From Molanna angustata (Eukaryota > Arthropoda > Insecta > Trichoptera > Molannidae), in the NCBI GenBank assembly GCA_963576475.1, contig OY754964.1:446001-510000 (forward strand): DNA of 64,000 nt, read 5' to 3'. Position numbers and translations under genes: made by a program. Positions within the stretch are counted from its first letter, which is position 1. The number at the start of each line of letters is the position of its first letter. Shown piece after piece: positions 22,791 through 34,915 of this stretch. The notes below the pieces were generated by a model. That model was not told the DNA's origin. It did no database searches and saw only the letters and a program-made list of their open reading frames with translations.

Positions 22791-24000
22791 GCCACCAAAT
22801 TTTGTCGACACAGTCACGCGGTTTGTATCAAGAAATACGTTATATTGCCACCAAATTTTGTCGACACAGTCACGCGGTATGTATCCAGAAATACGTTATA
22901 TATTATTGCCACCAAATTTTGTCGACACATTCACCCGGTATGTATCAAGAAATACGTTATATTGCCACCAAATTTTGTCTACACAGTCACGCGGTATGTA
23001 TCAAGAAATACGTTATATTGCCACCAAATTTTGTCGACACAGTCACACGGTATGTATCAAGAAATACGTTATATATTATTGCCACCAAATTTTGTCGACA
23101 CAGTCACCCGGTATGTATCAAGAAATACGTTATATTGCCACCAAATTTTGTCTACACAGTCACGCGGTATGTATCAAGAAATACGTTATATTGCCACCAA
23201 ATTTTGTCTACACAGTCACGCGGTATGTATCAAGAAATACGTTATATATTATTGCCACCAAATTTTGTCGACACAGTCACCCGGTATGTATCAAGAAATA
23301 CGTTATATTGCCACCAAATTTTGTCTACACAGTCACGCGGTATGTATCAAGAAATACGTTATATATTATTGCCACCAAATTTTGTCGACACAGTCACCCG
23401 GTATGTATCAAGAAATACGTTATATTGCCACCAAATTTTGTCTACACAGTCACGCGGTATGTATCAAGAAATACGTTATATATTATTGCCACCAAATTTT
23501 GTCGACACAGTCACCCGGTATGTATCAAGAAATACGTTATATTGCCACCAAATTTTGTCTACACAGTCACGCGGTATGTATCAAGAAATACGTTATATTG
23601 CCACCAAATTTTGTCTACACAGTCACGCGGTATGTATCAAGAAATACGTTATATATTATTGCCACCAAATTTTGTCGACACAGTCACCCGGTATGTATCA
23701 AGAAATACGTTATATTGCCACCAAATTTTGTCTACACAGTCACGCGGTATGTATCAAGAAATACGTTATATATTATTGCCACCAAATTTTGTCGACACAG
23801 TCACCCGGTATGTATCAAGAAATACGTTATATTGCCACCAAATTTTGTCTACACAGTCACGCGGTATGTATCAAGAAATACGTTATATATTATTGCCACC
23901 AAATTTTGTCGACACAGTCACCCGGTATGTATCAAGAAATACGTTATATTGCCACCAAATTTTGTCGACACATTCACGCGTTATGTGTCAAGAAAAAAAA
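22791..24000. repeat. 56/61-bp satellite with higher-order structure, 21 monomers
   Basis: Twenty full monomers plus a partial one start at GCCACCAAATTTTGTC. Twelve are 56 bp and eight are 61 bp, the longer form having five extra bases (TATTA) before the next TTGCC. Variants alternate: monomers with GTCGAC and CACCCGG are followed by monomers with GTCTAC and CACGCGG that usually end in the long form. The basic higher-order unit is therefore 117 bp, sometimes with a third monomer inserted. Since 117 is divisible by three, ~400-codon frames cross the array in all three forward frames; they are not genes. The first and last monomers carry the private substitutions expected at array edges. Confidence 0.96.
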
Positions 24001-25379
24001 ATGTTGGATTTCTAATAAATAAATAAATTATTTAACCACCCTCAAACTCTATTTTGTATCAAAATATTTAGGTGTCTTATAAAATCGTTGAATTACGTCG
24101 TCAATAGTAGAGCAGCTAATATGTTTGTTAATTAGTCTAAAAAAATTACAGTTGCTTTAATATTTGTTGCATTTTATAACACATTATAATATAAAGATAT
24201 GTCTGCCCCAAGTATACTTCATACTTTTGAAAATATCAAAATTTCAGCAAATAGTACTGAATGGACGAATTTATTATCAGTTTGCATACAATGATGGCAT
24301 GATGAGATATTATTATATCGCATTACATATTTACAATGAACGTGCCATTTTCAAGTACAAATATTTAGCAACAAGAGTGATGTGTGAGAATATTACGAAT
24401 GTTGAAGAAAATTTCTAAGTCTGGATATTATTTATGGTCCGTCGAGATTGTCTTGTGGCTGTCGTGATTTGTGGTCGAGCGCGGGGAAAAAAATTATACC
24501 TAAATTGTGAAATAAACGTCGGGACGAGGAAGAAAGTTATGTTAAACGACGCCATAAAACTTCACTCTTCGGTGTCTAGGAGGATCCCGAAACGATTATT
24601 CAAAACAAATTCTCATCTCGAGTACTTGGATACCAACCAAACAACCAACACAGCACAGCACAACCTCCCTACAACAACAATAATAATAACAACAACAACT
24701 TACCAACCGAAATAAATTGCACAACACAAATAACAATAACGGTAACAAGTCTCGCTGAAAACAATCAAGGTGAGGGTAGAACATTGTCACCTGCTACCAC
24801 GGGGAACTTAAACACACAACCACAATGTTTTACAAAGGAGTGGTGTTTATTTAAAACGCTTAATTTTACATTCATATCTATATTTCATTTGATCTTTTTG
24901 TAAGCTATCGTTTAATTATTAGCCCTGTACCGAATTTGCCACTGTACCTATGCCAATTTGGAATGGATCAGGTACATGGACATATTCTGTATGTCAAGAA
25001 CGCTTTTCAGGAGCCACATTGGAATTATAATATTTATTGTTTTATTACCAGCAGTTTAGTTAAATACACTTATGTTATTTACATTTACTATATAATTAAA
25101 ATTTTATGTGTGCGTTGCTCGTTTTATCAAAATAATTAAATCTAAAACGCTATAACCTCGTAAACCAGACAGTGGCCAGAATGTGCCTCATTTTATTGTT
25201 TCCACATGTAAAATATAATTAATATCCATATTTCGTCTTTTTTGAGTACATATTAATAAATCCGATCGGGATTTCTTTTTTCATTACAGAGGAGGTATCT
25301 CATGATTGGTCTCATTTGAATTTGGTCGAGATCTGACGATGGCATCCGCGAGGAATCCATCAAAATCTGAAATCTCCCT
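24001..25379. other. Non-coding DNA
   Basis: A ~93-codon open frame at 24434-24715 has no recognisable motif and ends in CAA/ACA repeats, so I do not call it a gene. Confidence 0.45.
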
Positions 25380-25560
25380 ATAAACATTTAACATGTCTTT
25401 CAAAAATTAAAATTTGGTACAAATTTATTTTGTTTAAACCACTATGTATACTTAATGTACAAGTCGGTCCTAAGAAGAGAGTAACTAGTTAGACATTTAG
25501 TACAAACAAAATTAATTTGTACCAAAATTTTAATTTGTGAAAATATTCAAAATGTGCCAC
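25380..25560. repeat. Short inverted repeat
   Basis: ATTAAAATTTGGTACAAATT (~25407-25426) recurs inverted with small changes at ~25512-25535. A TTTGGTCGAGATCTGACGAT block precedes it at ~25320. This is probably the remnant of a foldback element. Confidence 0.5.
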
Positions 25561-26289
25561 AAAGTTATAGCAGCGTATGAAGAATTTAACATGTCGTTCA
25601 GATTGCTTGGATTACAGGCGAATAATTAGAATTGATTTTTTTAAAATTACTTTCATATTGTATGATAACAATATCACTCCAAGAGCAATCTTGAAAGAAA
25701 AAAGAACTCCAATGTGTAGTTTATAAAGAAAAAATATTATAAATTCTCGATTTTTATCACCAAAGCTCTCTCACTCTTTCTCTCCGTGAAAACATTTCTG
25801 CATCTTTAAAATATGAAGGTAAACGAAACCTGTTTTTTCTGTATCTTGAAGATACGATAAGACACGAACTAATATCACGTGTGATGACAACAACTACCTA
25901 CTGCATACATATATAAGGCACGAAACCTATTTACAAGACATTATGTAGCTTTGCTTATCTTGTAAGTAAAATGACATATACCTACTGATGGCTCTCTTTG
26001 TTTACGAAACCATTTCCCAATAGATGGCGTTACAAAAAAGTTTACTGTCATTCCATACATGGCGATGGTGTTTTAAGCCTATTTTCAAAGGTTATATATT
26101 TACCATTTTACATAATATATTTTTCAATATTTATTTGGATTGATAAGATGGGTTGAAAAAAAGGTATAATTGGTGAACGTTGCGCAAGCTCTTAAAGTGA
26201 TCACGTAAACCAGCCGTCGCGACGGCAGATCGTAAACTCTGTAGATCCCTGATTTCTCGGTTCTACACATAATATATATTTGTATGTTT
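25561..26289. other. AT-rich DNA
   Basis: No gene was found. A small GC palindrome CCGTCGCGACGG lies at ~26213-26224. Confidence 0.5.
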
Positions 26290-26445
26290 GTATGTATTTG
26301 AAATGAAATGAAATGATTTATTTCCATTATTTACACAACATATGTATATCAATAACATACAAAAAAATAACTTTATTTTAAAAAGACGTATTATAAACAT
26401 AGGTACTATGTACAATTGTGCCTATTTGGAAATTTACTTTGGTGG
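26290..26445 (-). pseudogene. LINE 3' end fragment
   Basis: The block matches 26786-26912: an AAATG-repeat, ATTTATTTCCATTATTTACA, and TGTACAATTGTGCCTATTTG. It is the 3' UTR and tail of a minus-strand LINE, cut off at ~26445, where Helitron-like sequence with the word CCGATTGCGATGAAACTTTG begins. Confidence 0.6.
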
Positions 26446-26785
26446 ATAAACTCCTATACCTTTGATCCGATTGCGATGAAACTTTGCGGATTTGTTCAGC
26501 GCACACCCGAAAAGATATTGCATTATATTTTATCAATTTATTCGAAAACTCACAAAAAAATTTTGAAATATGATCCATTTGGTGTTCCAAGTAAACTTTA
26601 GGGATATGTCCAGCACATACCAGTAAAGTATTTTGAAGTTTAACTAATTAATTTATTTGGCATCTCACAAGATAATATAAGGAATATGATCTACATGGAA
26701 TTCACTCAACGATCTAGTGGCAAGTTTAACGCGCTTTAAAATAAAGTATATATATATATATACCTACTAGGCAGAAGGGTCTAAA

Positions 26786-27315
26786 TGTGAAATGAAATGA
26801 AATTATTTATTTTCCATTATTTACACATATATAAAACAATAACAAAAAAAATATATTTTATAAAAACATATAAACATACTATGTACAATTGTACCTATTT
26901 GGAAATTTACTGCCTCACTAGACAAGTCTGTTCTGAGGGAGTATTTTTTCAATTTGGTCTAAGGTTACATATTCTTGAATGCAAAATAATTAAACATAAA
27001 CAGAAAAGAAAAGTAATCAGAATTATAAAAAGGTGATCTTTCAGTTATTTTCTCTCATATAATTGTAGTAGAAATGATGGATGTCACCAAGCTATGGTAC
27101 AGTTTCTCAGGTTATGAAGGCACAGAGCAGTGAACTATGTGAGGATATTTAACAGGACATGAGCAGATTGTATTCTGCCATTTCTTTTCAGCCAGTCAAT
27201 TACCAGTTTTTTGAAGTTTGTTTCGTCGCGTGAGATATTGTGTTCTGTGTCGGGTAATATTTTATTGTAAAGTCTAGGAGCAAGAAAGGGAATAAGGAAC
27301 TAATAAGACGGAAGT
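26786..27315 (-). pseudogene. CR1/Jockey-like LINE C-terminus and 3' UTR
   Basis: On the minus strand near 27310-27150 the frame reads FLIPFLAPRLYNKILPDTEH, then NFKKLVIDWL. This corresponds to the AP-LYNKLP---------FK--V--WL end of CR1/Jockey ORF2. The 3' UTR runs down to an ATTTC-repeat tail at ~26787-26800. It is 5'-truncated. Confidence 0.65.
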
Positions 27316-27400
27316 ATAGAAAAGATTCTAGAAAACAGTCTTAAAAATTAAACATACGGTAGAACCATTTTTATATGTAGAGTTATATAATTATACACAG

Positions 27401-27429
27401 GCAGGACAACGTCTGCCGGGTTTTGCTAG
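27401..27429 (+). mobile_element. Helitron-type 3' terminus
   Basis: The sequence GGCAGGACAACGTCTGCC forms a short hairpin and is followed by GGGTTTTGCTAG and then T. It matches the terminus at 37091-37121. The matching 5' part is probably the GATCCGATTGCGATGAAAC segment near 26462, now interrupted by LINE sequence, so full boundaries are not given. Confidence 0.6.
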
Positions 27430-28269
27430 TAGGTATATTATACATATTTCAATTTCATCTCTACTGAGATAATATTTAGTTACAATATTAAGTTGAAAAA
27501 AAAAGCATAACGCCACAATGAAGACATGTACTTGAAGGTTAACTTGGATTAATTTATTAAAAGTCTATAGACACGACACATCTGATCCTCAACTCGTGAA
27601 ACAAGAAGACTATCTTTTTCTCTTCATCCTATAGATATATAATCTGCCTCATACATATTATGCTTAATTTATCGAAAATATTCGTTTGTCCGTTTTAATT
27701 TCGACGCGTTTTATTTTTACTTCGCAAAAAATATATATTATATTCCGCAAAAACTATGATGATGCTTATTATATAAACAAGTTTGTCTGTGTGTACGTTC
27801 GTATGTTTGTATGTATGTATTTGTTGTAATCTAATGACGGTACATAACACAGTGCCGTGCCGTTGCGACCTCAGCCATTCGGGATTGGTATTCATCGCTA
27901 TGTCCGCGATGATATCAAATCAAAGTTTCTGGAACAAAAGTTTTCCTTTAGTTGGTGTTGGAGTGAGGGGGAGGTGGGGAGGGAAGGGGACCTACTGTGG
28001 GGGGAATGGGGAGAATTTTGACGCATTCACAGCGTCATAGTGTGGTCGTGTCGGAACCAAAGTGTGATGTATTTTCACAGAACCTTTTCTTTATTAAATA
28101 TAACAGTATTGTTTTCGTTATTGGACATGACCGTGTGTTTAGGGAAAACAGCATTAGTCTTCAACGATTTGTAATCAAATTTAATAATTTGGGGTGAACA
28201 TGAATCAACTTTATATAATTATCATGATTTTTTTGTGTTAATAGAGTGGATATCCATTTTCTATTAACA
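27430..28269. other. Non-coding DNA with a second G-rich tract
   Basis: At ~27966-28012 repeated GGGGG/GGGG runs separated by 1-3 bases satisfy the G-quadruplex pattern on the + strand. No gene. Confidence 0.55.
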
Positions 28270-28365
28270 AATAAAATAGAACACAGTATTTTTCCACATA
28301 TTCTATTATTTTCTATTGTCAAATAAAATAGAACACAGTATTTTTCCACATATTCTATTATTTTT
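28270..28365. repeat. Two tandem 52-bp units
   Basis: The segment containing AGAACACAGTATTTTTCCAC and ATATTCTATTATTTT is duplicated in tandem with almost no change. Confidence 0.85.
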
Positions 28366-28375
28366 TACGGTTTTT

Positions 28376-28420
28376 ACGGAACGTTTTCGCCTTGGTGTCT
28401 CTCCATCATCAACGTTTAAA
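28376..28420 (-). other. Hammerhead-like motif, minus strand
   Basis: The minus strand reads AACG, TTGATGA, TGGAGAGACACCAAGGC, GAAAA, CGTT. Relative to the hammerhead consensus only the first base of CTGATGA is changed, and AACG/CGTT could pair as stem I. The pairing of stem II is weak (TGG with CCA). No coding remnant lies beside it. Confidence 0.5.
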
Positions 28421-28559
28421 TCAAATCAATTTTGAAAAGACTATTCCGACACTACTTCAAGTAATAACTTCACCCAAACATTTGGCAACATTGTAAATTT
28501 TGCAACCATGTTGTATAAAACTTTCAACCGCATTGTTTTACTTGTGTAGGTTTACTTGT

Positions 28560-28745
28560 AAAATAAAATTTAGAACGGAACAAGATGTCCAAGAAATGGA
28601 TGGCACAATCATGTGGGAAATATAAGAATCGTGAACAACAAACGAACATGTATGAAACGATGCATGAATGTGTGTGAAGAAAAATGTGGCGCTAGGTCCC
28701 CAGTACATACCCCGTAAGGGGCATGTCGTATGTATGCATGTTAAA
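28560..28745 (+). pseudogene. LINE 3' tail fragment
   Basis: Broken frames give NNKRTCMKRCMNV and a TACCCCGTAAGGGGCATG end followed by a TATG-like tail, matching the last ~170 bp of the element at 56.3 kb. The copy is more diverged than the one at 20.2 kb. Confidence 0.65.
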
Positions 28746-28929
28746 CTTGCATATATCCCCTAGTAAGAACATTATTCTGACAATGTACCTTGCACGAATC
28801 CCGCTTATAATAAAAACAAAGTGCCTACTTTTTTTTTTTTTAAATGAATATATCCTTGTTAAACAACTACATATACATCTTCCTACGTTCCCTAAAATAA
28901 TCATAAATGCTTGTGCTATAGGTAAACGA

Positions 28930-28990
28930 AATCGGTCGAGGCAGGATTCGAACTCGCGACCACTGGATTACTAACCCAATACACATAATA
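28930..28990 (-). repeat. tRNA-derived fragment (Thr-AGT-like 3' half)
   Basis: The minus strand carries TTGGG-TTAGTAA-TCCAG, an anticodon-arm shape with AGT at the anticodon position, then GAGTTCGAATCC, a B-box/T-loop. No D-arm or A box is present, so this is not a tRNA gene. It is more likely the head of a decayed tRNA-derived SINE. Confidence 0.45.
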
Positions 28991-29029
28991 GGTCCACATA
29001 ATATTTGGAATATACAAGAAAGTTTATAT

Positions 29030-29390
29030 TTGTATTCAGAGCGTTATGTGGAGATGTTAGACGACTTCTTGGTGCCTGAACTGCAAAACTTTCCTGGCTA
29101 TAATCAAAGAACATGGTTCCAGCTGGACGGAGCAACGTCACACACGTCCAATACATCTCTGCCACGAGTTAGTGAAATTTTCCCAGGCAAATTGATCTCC
29201 AGGTCACATAAATTGGCCTTCACGCAGTCCTGATTTAACCCTATGGACTTTTTCCTATGAGGTTATCTTAAATCTAAAGTTTACGCGTATAAACTGACTT
29301 TCCTGGCGCATTTGAAAGAAAATATCCGTCACGAAATGGCAGCCATCACTGAGTCCACCTGCCGAGCCGTTATAAGTAATTTTACTGTTT
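29030..29390 (+). pseudogene. Mariner-like transposase remnant
   Basis: The frame opens SERYVEMLDDFLVPELQNFP, then GYNQRTWFQLDGATSHT, a transposase catalytic-Asp motif. It continues with EIFPGKLISR, where a frameshift and stops intervene, then MDFFL, GYLKSKVYAYK and LKENIRHEMAAI. This order fits the central and C-terminal catalytic half of a Tc1/mariner-superfamily transposase. The N-terminal DNA-binding half and the terminal inverted repeats are missing, so it cannot be active. Confidence 0.8.
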
Positions 29391-29418
29391 ACATTTGGTC
29401 TACATTTGGACGATATTA

Positions 29419-29796
29419 CCCCGTATTCAGTAACTATTGGAACTAAATTAGGAACGTTCAAAAATTGTAGATATTAGATTTACGGTCTTATTTCAGCGTT
29501 ATAAAATATAAACTTGGACTTAATGGAATAAGAACGTACCTATTTTGACCGGAACGTTCTTAAAAAGTTACTGAATCAGACGTATTGTGAATAATTATGA
29601 AATATTTATCATTTTCATAATTATTCAAAATACGTCTAATTCAGTAACTTTTTATGAACGTTCCGGTCAAAATAGGTACGTTCCTATTCCATTTAGTCCA
29701 AGTTGATATTTTATAAAGCTGAAATAAGACCGTAAATCTAAAATCTACAATTTTAGTTTGTTCCTATTTTAGTTACAATAGTTACTGAATAGGGGG
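29419..29796. mobile_element. Foldback MITE, ~378 bp
   Basis: The whole element is an imperfect palindrome centred near 29607. The outer arms share CCCC-TATTCAGTAACTATTG and the inner arms share ACGTTCCGGTCAAAATAGG. TA lies on both sides (29417-29418 and 29797-29798), consistent with a TA target duplication and a Tc1/mariner-type helper. It sits ~30 bp after a mariner-like transposase remnant but does not share recognisable ends with it. Confidence 0.8.
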
Positions 29797-29879
29797 TATT
29801 ATTTTCAAGAAATAAATTCCCAAATTGTGTATCTACTTTAATAATTGATAAACATTTTTTCGATAGACGGCTTACTTAT

Positions 29880-30171
29880 CTTTCTTCTTCTTTCCCCTTA
29901 GCGCTTTTGTCCCGTTTCTATCGGGGTACGCTTTGACCATGATCCTAGAATTGGCGAGTCTGGTTATTACATTGAAGCGACTGCCATCTGACCTTCGTAA
30001 CCCTTAGAAAGGGGAACCAGACAAATTGGATCATGGTTTCACATAGCTAGTGATATAAATCCGCACATAGATTTTTTTTTAAAAATCCAGAGGTGCGTGC
30101 CCCGCCTGGATTCGAACCGTTGACCTCCAGCATGTGAGGCGAAGACATTACCCCTGGGCTATCACCGCTCT
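29880..30171 (-). mobile_element. tRNA-derived SINE with 11-bp target-site duplication
   Basis: Read on the minus strand, the element starts AGAGCGGTGATAGCCCAGGG (Pol III A box, TAGCCCAGGGGTAA) and has the B box GGTTCGAATCC about 40 bp downstream. It continues through a GCACGCACCTCTGG segment typical of lepidopteran tRNA SINEs and a body without coding capacity, and ends in a GAAGAAGAAAG tail. The 11-bp duplication GGCTTACTTAT flanks it exactly (29869-29879 and 30172-30182). Transcription would be by RNA polymerase III from the internal boxes, and mobilisation by a partner LINE. Boundaries are firm because of the duplication. Confidence 0.9.
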
Positions 30172-30182
30172 GGCTTACTTAT

Positions 30183-30909
30183 TTTTAATCGATCCACTAA
30201 ATATAAACTTTATTATTTGAAGACACCCTTTATTTCGTTATCCACTACACATTATATATATAATATATAGGTAATATTATGTGTAGTATATTTCATTGTC
30301 CACTACATTTACTATGTAACGGAGAGTAACAAACTACTCGTTTTGCTTTATATTTCGATATCTGTGTACAATGTATGTATGTATGTATGTGTATGTAAAT
30401 ATACTTGAATTATTTAATAAATACAGAGGCGTATAATAAATTTCAATAAAAGTTGGAGAGCCAAGCATCCCTTTACTAGAACAGCGTTGTAATTGTTGTG
30501 TCTATTGTATTATCTGATAATATCAAAGCATCCAAAATCTTGGCTCAACGGGGCGGGTCAGGGAGTGGAGATGTCTTGGGAGATTGGGGAGAGGGTATCG
30601 ATCCCTCCCCTCACTACCCCCTCGCCCGAAGGTCGCCTGGACCAGGGTCTACTCCAGACTCCAACGTCCTTCCTTGAGGCCACCACGCTTTGACCTTTAT
30701 ACATCCACTTCTGGCCATTCGTATTTATCATATTGTAACAGAATCTAGGATCTCAAATTCTATTCACATATTTTTTCCCTAATCTGAAGATTTACAAATA
30801 ATATTTGGGAACCAACACAATTTATTTTATTGTTATAACAGTTTTCCGAGGTAACGACATATGTAAGAAAATTCACTCGAAAACAGACGTACAGTATCTG
30901 ATATGATGC
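30183..30909. other. Non-coding DNA
   Basis: A TATG microsatellite lies at ~30370-30392. A GC-richer patch at 30540-30690 has a short open frame without recognisable motifs. Confidence 0.5.
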
Positions 30910-30915
30910 TGTTAG

Positions 30916-31485
<570 letters not shown>

Positions 31486-32384
31486 TCTCACGCCTTCTGA
31501 AAAACCAAGAGCATCTAAAAATCTAATTTAAGTGCGAACATGTACCAGTATACCTGATGCAGTGTCACGCTAAAAAGAATGCGATAAAAATGCTGAATTT
31601 TAAAAATATTTAAATAATTTTTTTTTTCATACAAAATTTTCCAAGTCATATCTGTCAAAAAAGTGTACATTTTGCACGCAAATATCTGTTAGTTTAAAAG
31701 TTAGAAGTAGGTATTTACACAAAAAAAATATATTTTGAAGTATAACTTAGCGTTTAAGTGAAAAACATGGTGAATATTTGGTATAATTATAATGTTTAAC
31801 TTATTTTTAAAGTAAGCCTTTTGTACATAAACGCCGCCATTTTAATATCTTTTCATACAATATTTCATTTTCCCACCGAATGAATATGTTCTTGAAAATA
31901 ATAAACCTTTGAAATAAATGTAATTATGAAATAATAAAATGAAACACAAGACATTACGGCAAGTTTTAAGACATATATTGTAAAAATGTGTTATTTATTA
32001 GTAAAGATATAGGCATAATAAAATTGCATAATTTGTAAATAATATTTGATTTTTCTGACAATTTTCATTTTTATGGCATCGAACAAACCAATGTAGGTAC
32101 CTACATATTCAAAAAATGTATCCGAACCATTCGATATTACTTACGTGTTCGAATCGTTTCCATGGCTACAGAAAGAATGCGATATTCAAATAAAATTTGT
32201 TAGGAATCGAATTTATTTAGAAGGTTGTTGTAGGTAGGTACCTACCTAATACTATTTACTTACAAATCAACAATAATATACCTATACTGATTTCCTATAG
32301 GAAAATTATTTTATTTATTTATTTATCAACCGTTTGTCCGATTATAATGAAACTTTGGTGAATTGTCGAGCGTATGCCCAGGAT

Positions 32385-33000
32385 GGTTTTTGGATTTAAA
32401 TTTTTTTCTTATTCTTCTTCTTCTTCGTGTATTTGGTCGTTTTACCTATGAAGGGGGAGTATCCTGGGAAAAGAAGGTCCGACTGTCCCTCCATCTCTTC
32501 ACAGGTCTTCCAGGACGGGTTCTGCATATAAACTTTTTTCTTCTTTTTCTTCAACGTGTACTTGGTCATCTTACCTATGAAGATGAACTATCCTGGGAGA
32601 TGAAGGTCCAATTTTCCTTCCATCTCTTCGCAGGTTTCTGGATTTAAACTTTTTTCTTCTTCTTCTTCATCGTCTATTTGGTCATTTTACCTTTGAAGGT
32701 GGACTAACCTGGGAGAAGAATGTCCAATTTTCCTTCCATCTCTTCGCAGGTATCTGGATTTAAACTTATTTCTTCTTCTTCTTCTTCATCGTGTATTTTT
32801 GGTCATTTTACCTATGAAGTTGGAGAATCCTGGGAGAAGAAGGTCCAACTGTCCTTCCATCTCTTCGCAGGTATCTGGGTTTAAACTTTTTTCTTCTTCT
32901 TCGTGTATTTAGTCATTTTACCTATTAAGTAGAGCATCCTGGGAAAAGAAGGTTCTTTCATCTCTTCGCGGTTCTTCCAGGATGGTTTCTGGATTTAAAC
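32385..33000. repeat. ~120-bp tandem repeat, ~5 units
   Basis: Each unit has CTGGATTTAAACTTTTTTC, a TTC run, TGGTCATTTTACCTATGAAG, TCCTGGGAGAAGAAGGTCC and CTTCCATCTCTTCGCAGG. The open frame that crosses the first units is a by-product. Confidence 0.85.
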
Positions 33001-33002
33001 TT

Positions 33003-33190
33003 TTCTTAACCGACTGATGGGACGGGATGTAATGAAGGGAAGGGAGGCACTAAAGGGCCTGAAGGGACGGGAGGTATAAAACTGCCTGAAGGGACGGAAG
33101 TTACTGAAGGGCCTGATGGGAAGGGACGTAATGAGGGATTAAAGGGACGGGAGGTACTGAAGGGCCTGAAGCGGCGGGTCCTGGAGTCTA
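33003..33190. repeat. G-rich minisatellite (GAAGGGACGGGAGGTACT-like)
   Basis: Imperfect units with GAAGGGACGGGAGG occur here, at 49785-50030 and, expanded, at 36413-37070, tying the three elements together. Confidence 0.8.
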
Positions 33191-34468
33191 ATTCTTTTTC
33201 TTCTTAATTTTATTTAGATCTTTATGGCAGTTTTTATACAAACTATTTCCTATTGTCTAATTCATCTTCTTCTTCTTTTATGTATACATTTGGGTCATTT
33301 TTTTATAAAAATTATTTCCTTTAGTCTAATTATTATTCTTCTTCATTTAAGTACGTAGACTTTTGGGAGAGTTTTAATACAAACTATTTCCAATAGTCTT
33401 ATTCATTTTCTTTTATGTAGACCTTTTGGTCAGTATTTATACAAACTATTTCCAATAGTCTAAATATTCTTCTTCTTCTTTTTTGTAGACCTTTGGGTGA
33501 GCTTTTATACAATCTATTTCCAATAGTCTAATTCTTCTATTAGGTATAGGTATGTATTTTTACTTATTTTATGTAGACCATTGGAATAGTTTTTTATACA
33601 AACTATTTCTTATAGTCTTATACTTATTTTTCTCTTTTTTATTTAGTCTTTTGGGTTAGTTTTAAGTCTAATAGTCTATTGTGCAGAAATATTATTAACG
33701 ATATGCACACTTGATGAAAATACATATGAAATGAATGGGATATGGGATGTGACGATATAACCTGCACTAGAATCTTTTCAATACTTTTGTTTAATTAAAT
33801 TTAAACCATTTATATCATCCTATTTTGAATAATTTTCAACACCTAATATTTAAAGAATGGGGGTTGTGGCCATTACTGAACTCTTCACAACATTTATATT
33901 CAAATTAAAAACTATTTACTATAGTTCAAGTCTTCTTCTTCTTCGTTAATGAAGACTTTCAGTCAAATTGAGCAAAAATATAATGCACACGTGATGAAAA
34001 AATATAAAAACGAATGGGATGTGACCAATACTAGATCTTTTCAGCACCTACGTTTGTTTAATCATATTTTAACCACATCCCAACATCCAAAATTACTTAA
34101 TTTTCAATAGGTACACATTACAATTTGTTTTCGATGATAATATTTAAAAATGGGGGTTGTGGCCAAACCAATCTCTTTACAACGTTGATAAACAGTCATA
34201 TTTAAAACCATTTCGCATAGTCCATGCGAGCAGAAATTGTATAAATATTATACTTCATTCACACTTTATAGCAATATATAAAAAAGAATGGGTTGTGGCC
34301 ATCACTTGAACATTTTACAATACTTAAACTCAATCAAATTTCAAACCACTTTTCATAGTCTGATATTGCAAAATAATTGGGTGACAATATTATAAAAACG
34401 ATTGCTTTTTCTTTCACAATTTTACATTCTTGGCCAACGGCGGGACATAAAAGCTAGTTAATAATAAA

Positions 34469-34915
34469 ATTGATTCTCCTGCTCTCTTAAACTATATATC
34501 TTTCAACATCCCTACCCGTAGAACTAGACACACTCCTCTTTTCCGTCTTACCACTCAACACACCAACTATGCTCAACATGCAACAATCTACAGAATCTGT
34601 AATACATATAATAGGCATTTCCAAGAGATTGACATATTCTTACTTAGCGCCCCCACATTTAAAAAATATATCAAACTTAAAATTTCATCCTCATAATCAA
34701 ATTTAACACTTAATATACTGCACACATTTATATATGCAATTTCATACATCATTCACACAATATCTCACCATAATATGTAACCATTCCTAATGTATCTTAA
34801 TATACTACAATAACTTCAGCGACAACCTGTAATTGGCTTTATTATTAATCAAATCATCTTTTTTTATATAATTTATTATATGCTGTATGTTGTCCTCTAA
34901 ATAAATAAATAAATA
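34469..34915 (+). pseudogene. LINE ORF2 C-terminus (CR1/Jockey-like) with TAAA tail
   Basis: An open frame of 76 codons (34469-34696) reads SPALLNYISFNIPTRRTRHT, then LFRLTTQHTNYAQHATIYRI, then IDIFLLSAPTFKKYIKLK and a stop. It matches the L--I-F--P-R-TR----F-------TNY---S-I-R-C--YN-----DIF end of insect CR1/Jockey elements. A ~200-bp 3' UTR and a TAAA-repeat tail (34898-34915) follow. The copy is 5'-truncated by element C, which ends 12 bp upstream. Confidence 0.75.

Noticed and set aside
22791..24000. CRISPR-like array
   Set aside because: Monomers are contiguous with no unique spacers, and the organism is a eukaryote.
22727..24026. Three ~400-codon frames
   Set aside because: The 117-bp higher-order unit of the satellite keeps all three forward frames open; there is no conserved domain.
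24434..24715. 93-codon open frame
   Set aside because: No motif, biased CAA/ACA end, no splice or promoter support.
28930..28990. tRNA-Thr gene
   Set aside because: Only the anticodon-arm and T-arm half exists; no D-arm or acceptor stem.
29880..30171. tRNA gene on the minus strand
   Set aside because: A and B boxes are present, but the body does not fold into a complete tRNA and the element has a SINE tail and an 11-bp target duplication.
32363..32647. Small membrane-like protein (also at 48755-49051)
   Set aside because: The frame lies across a 120-bp tandem repeat inside a mobile element; its hydrophobicity comes from TTC/CTT runs.
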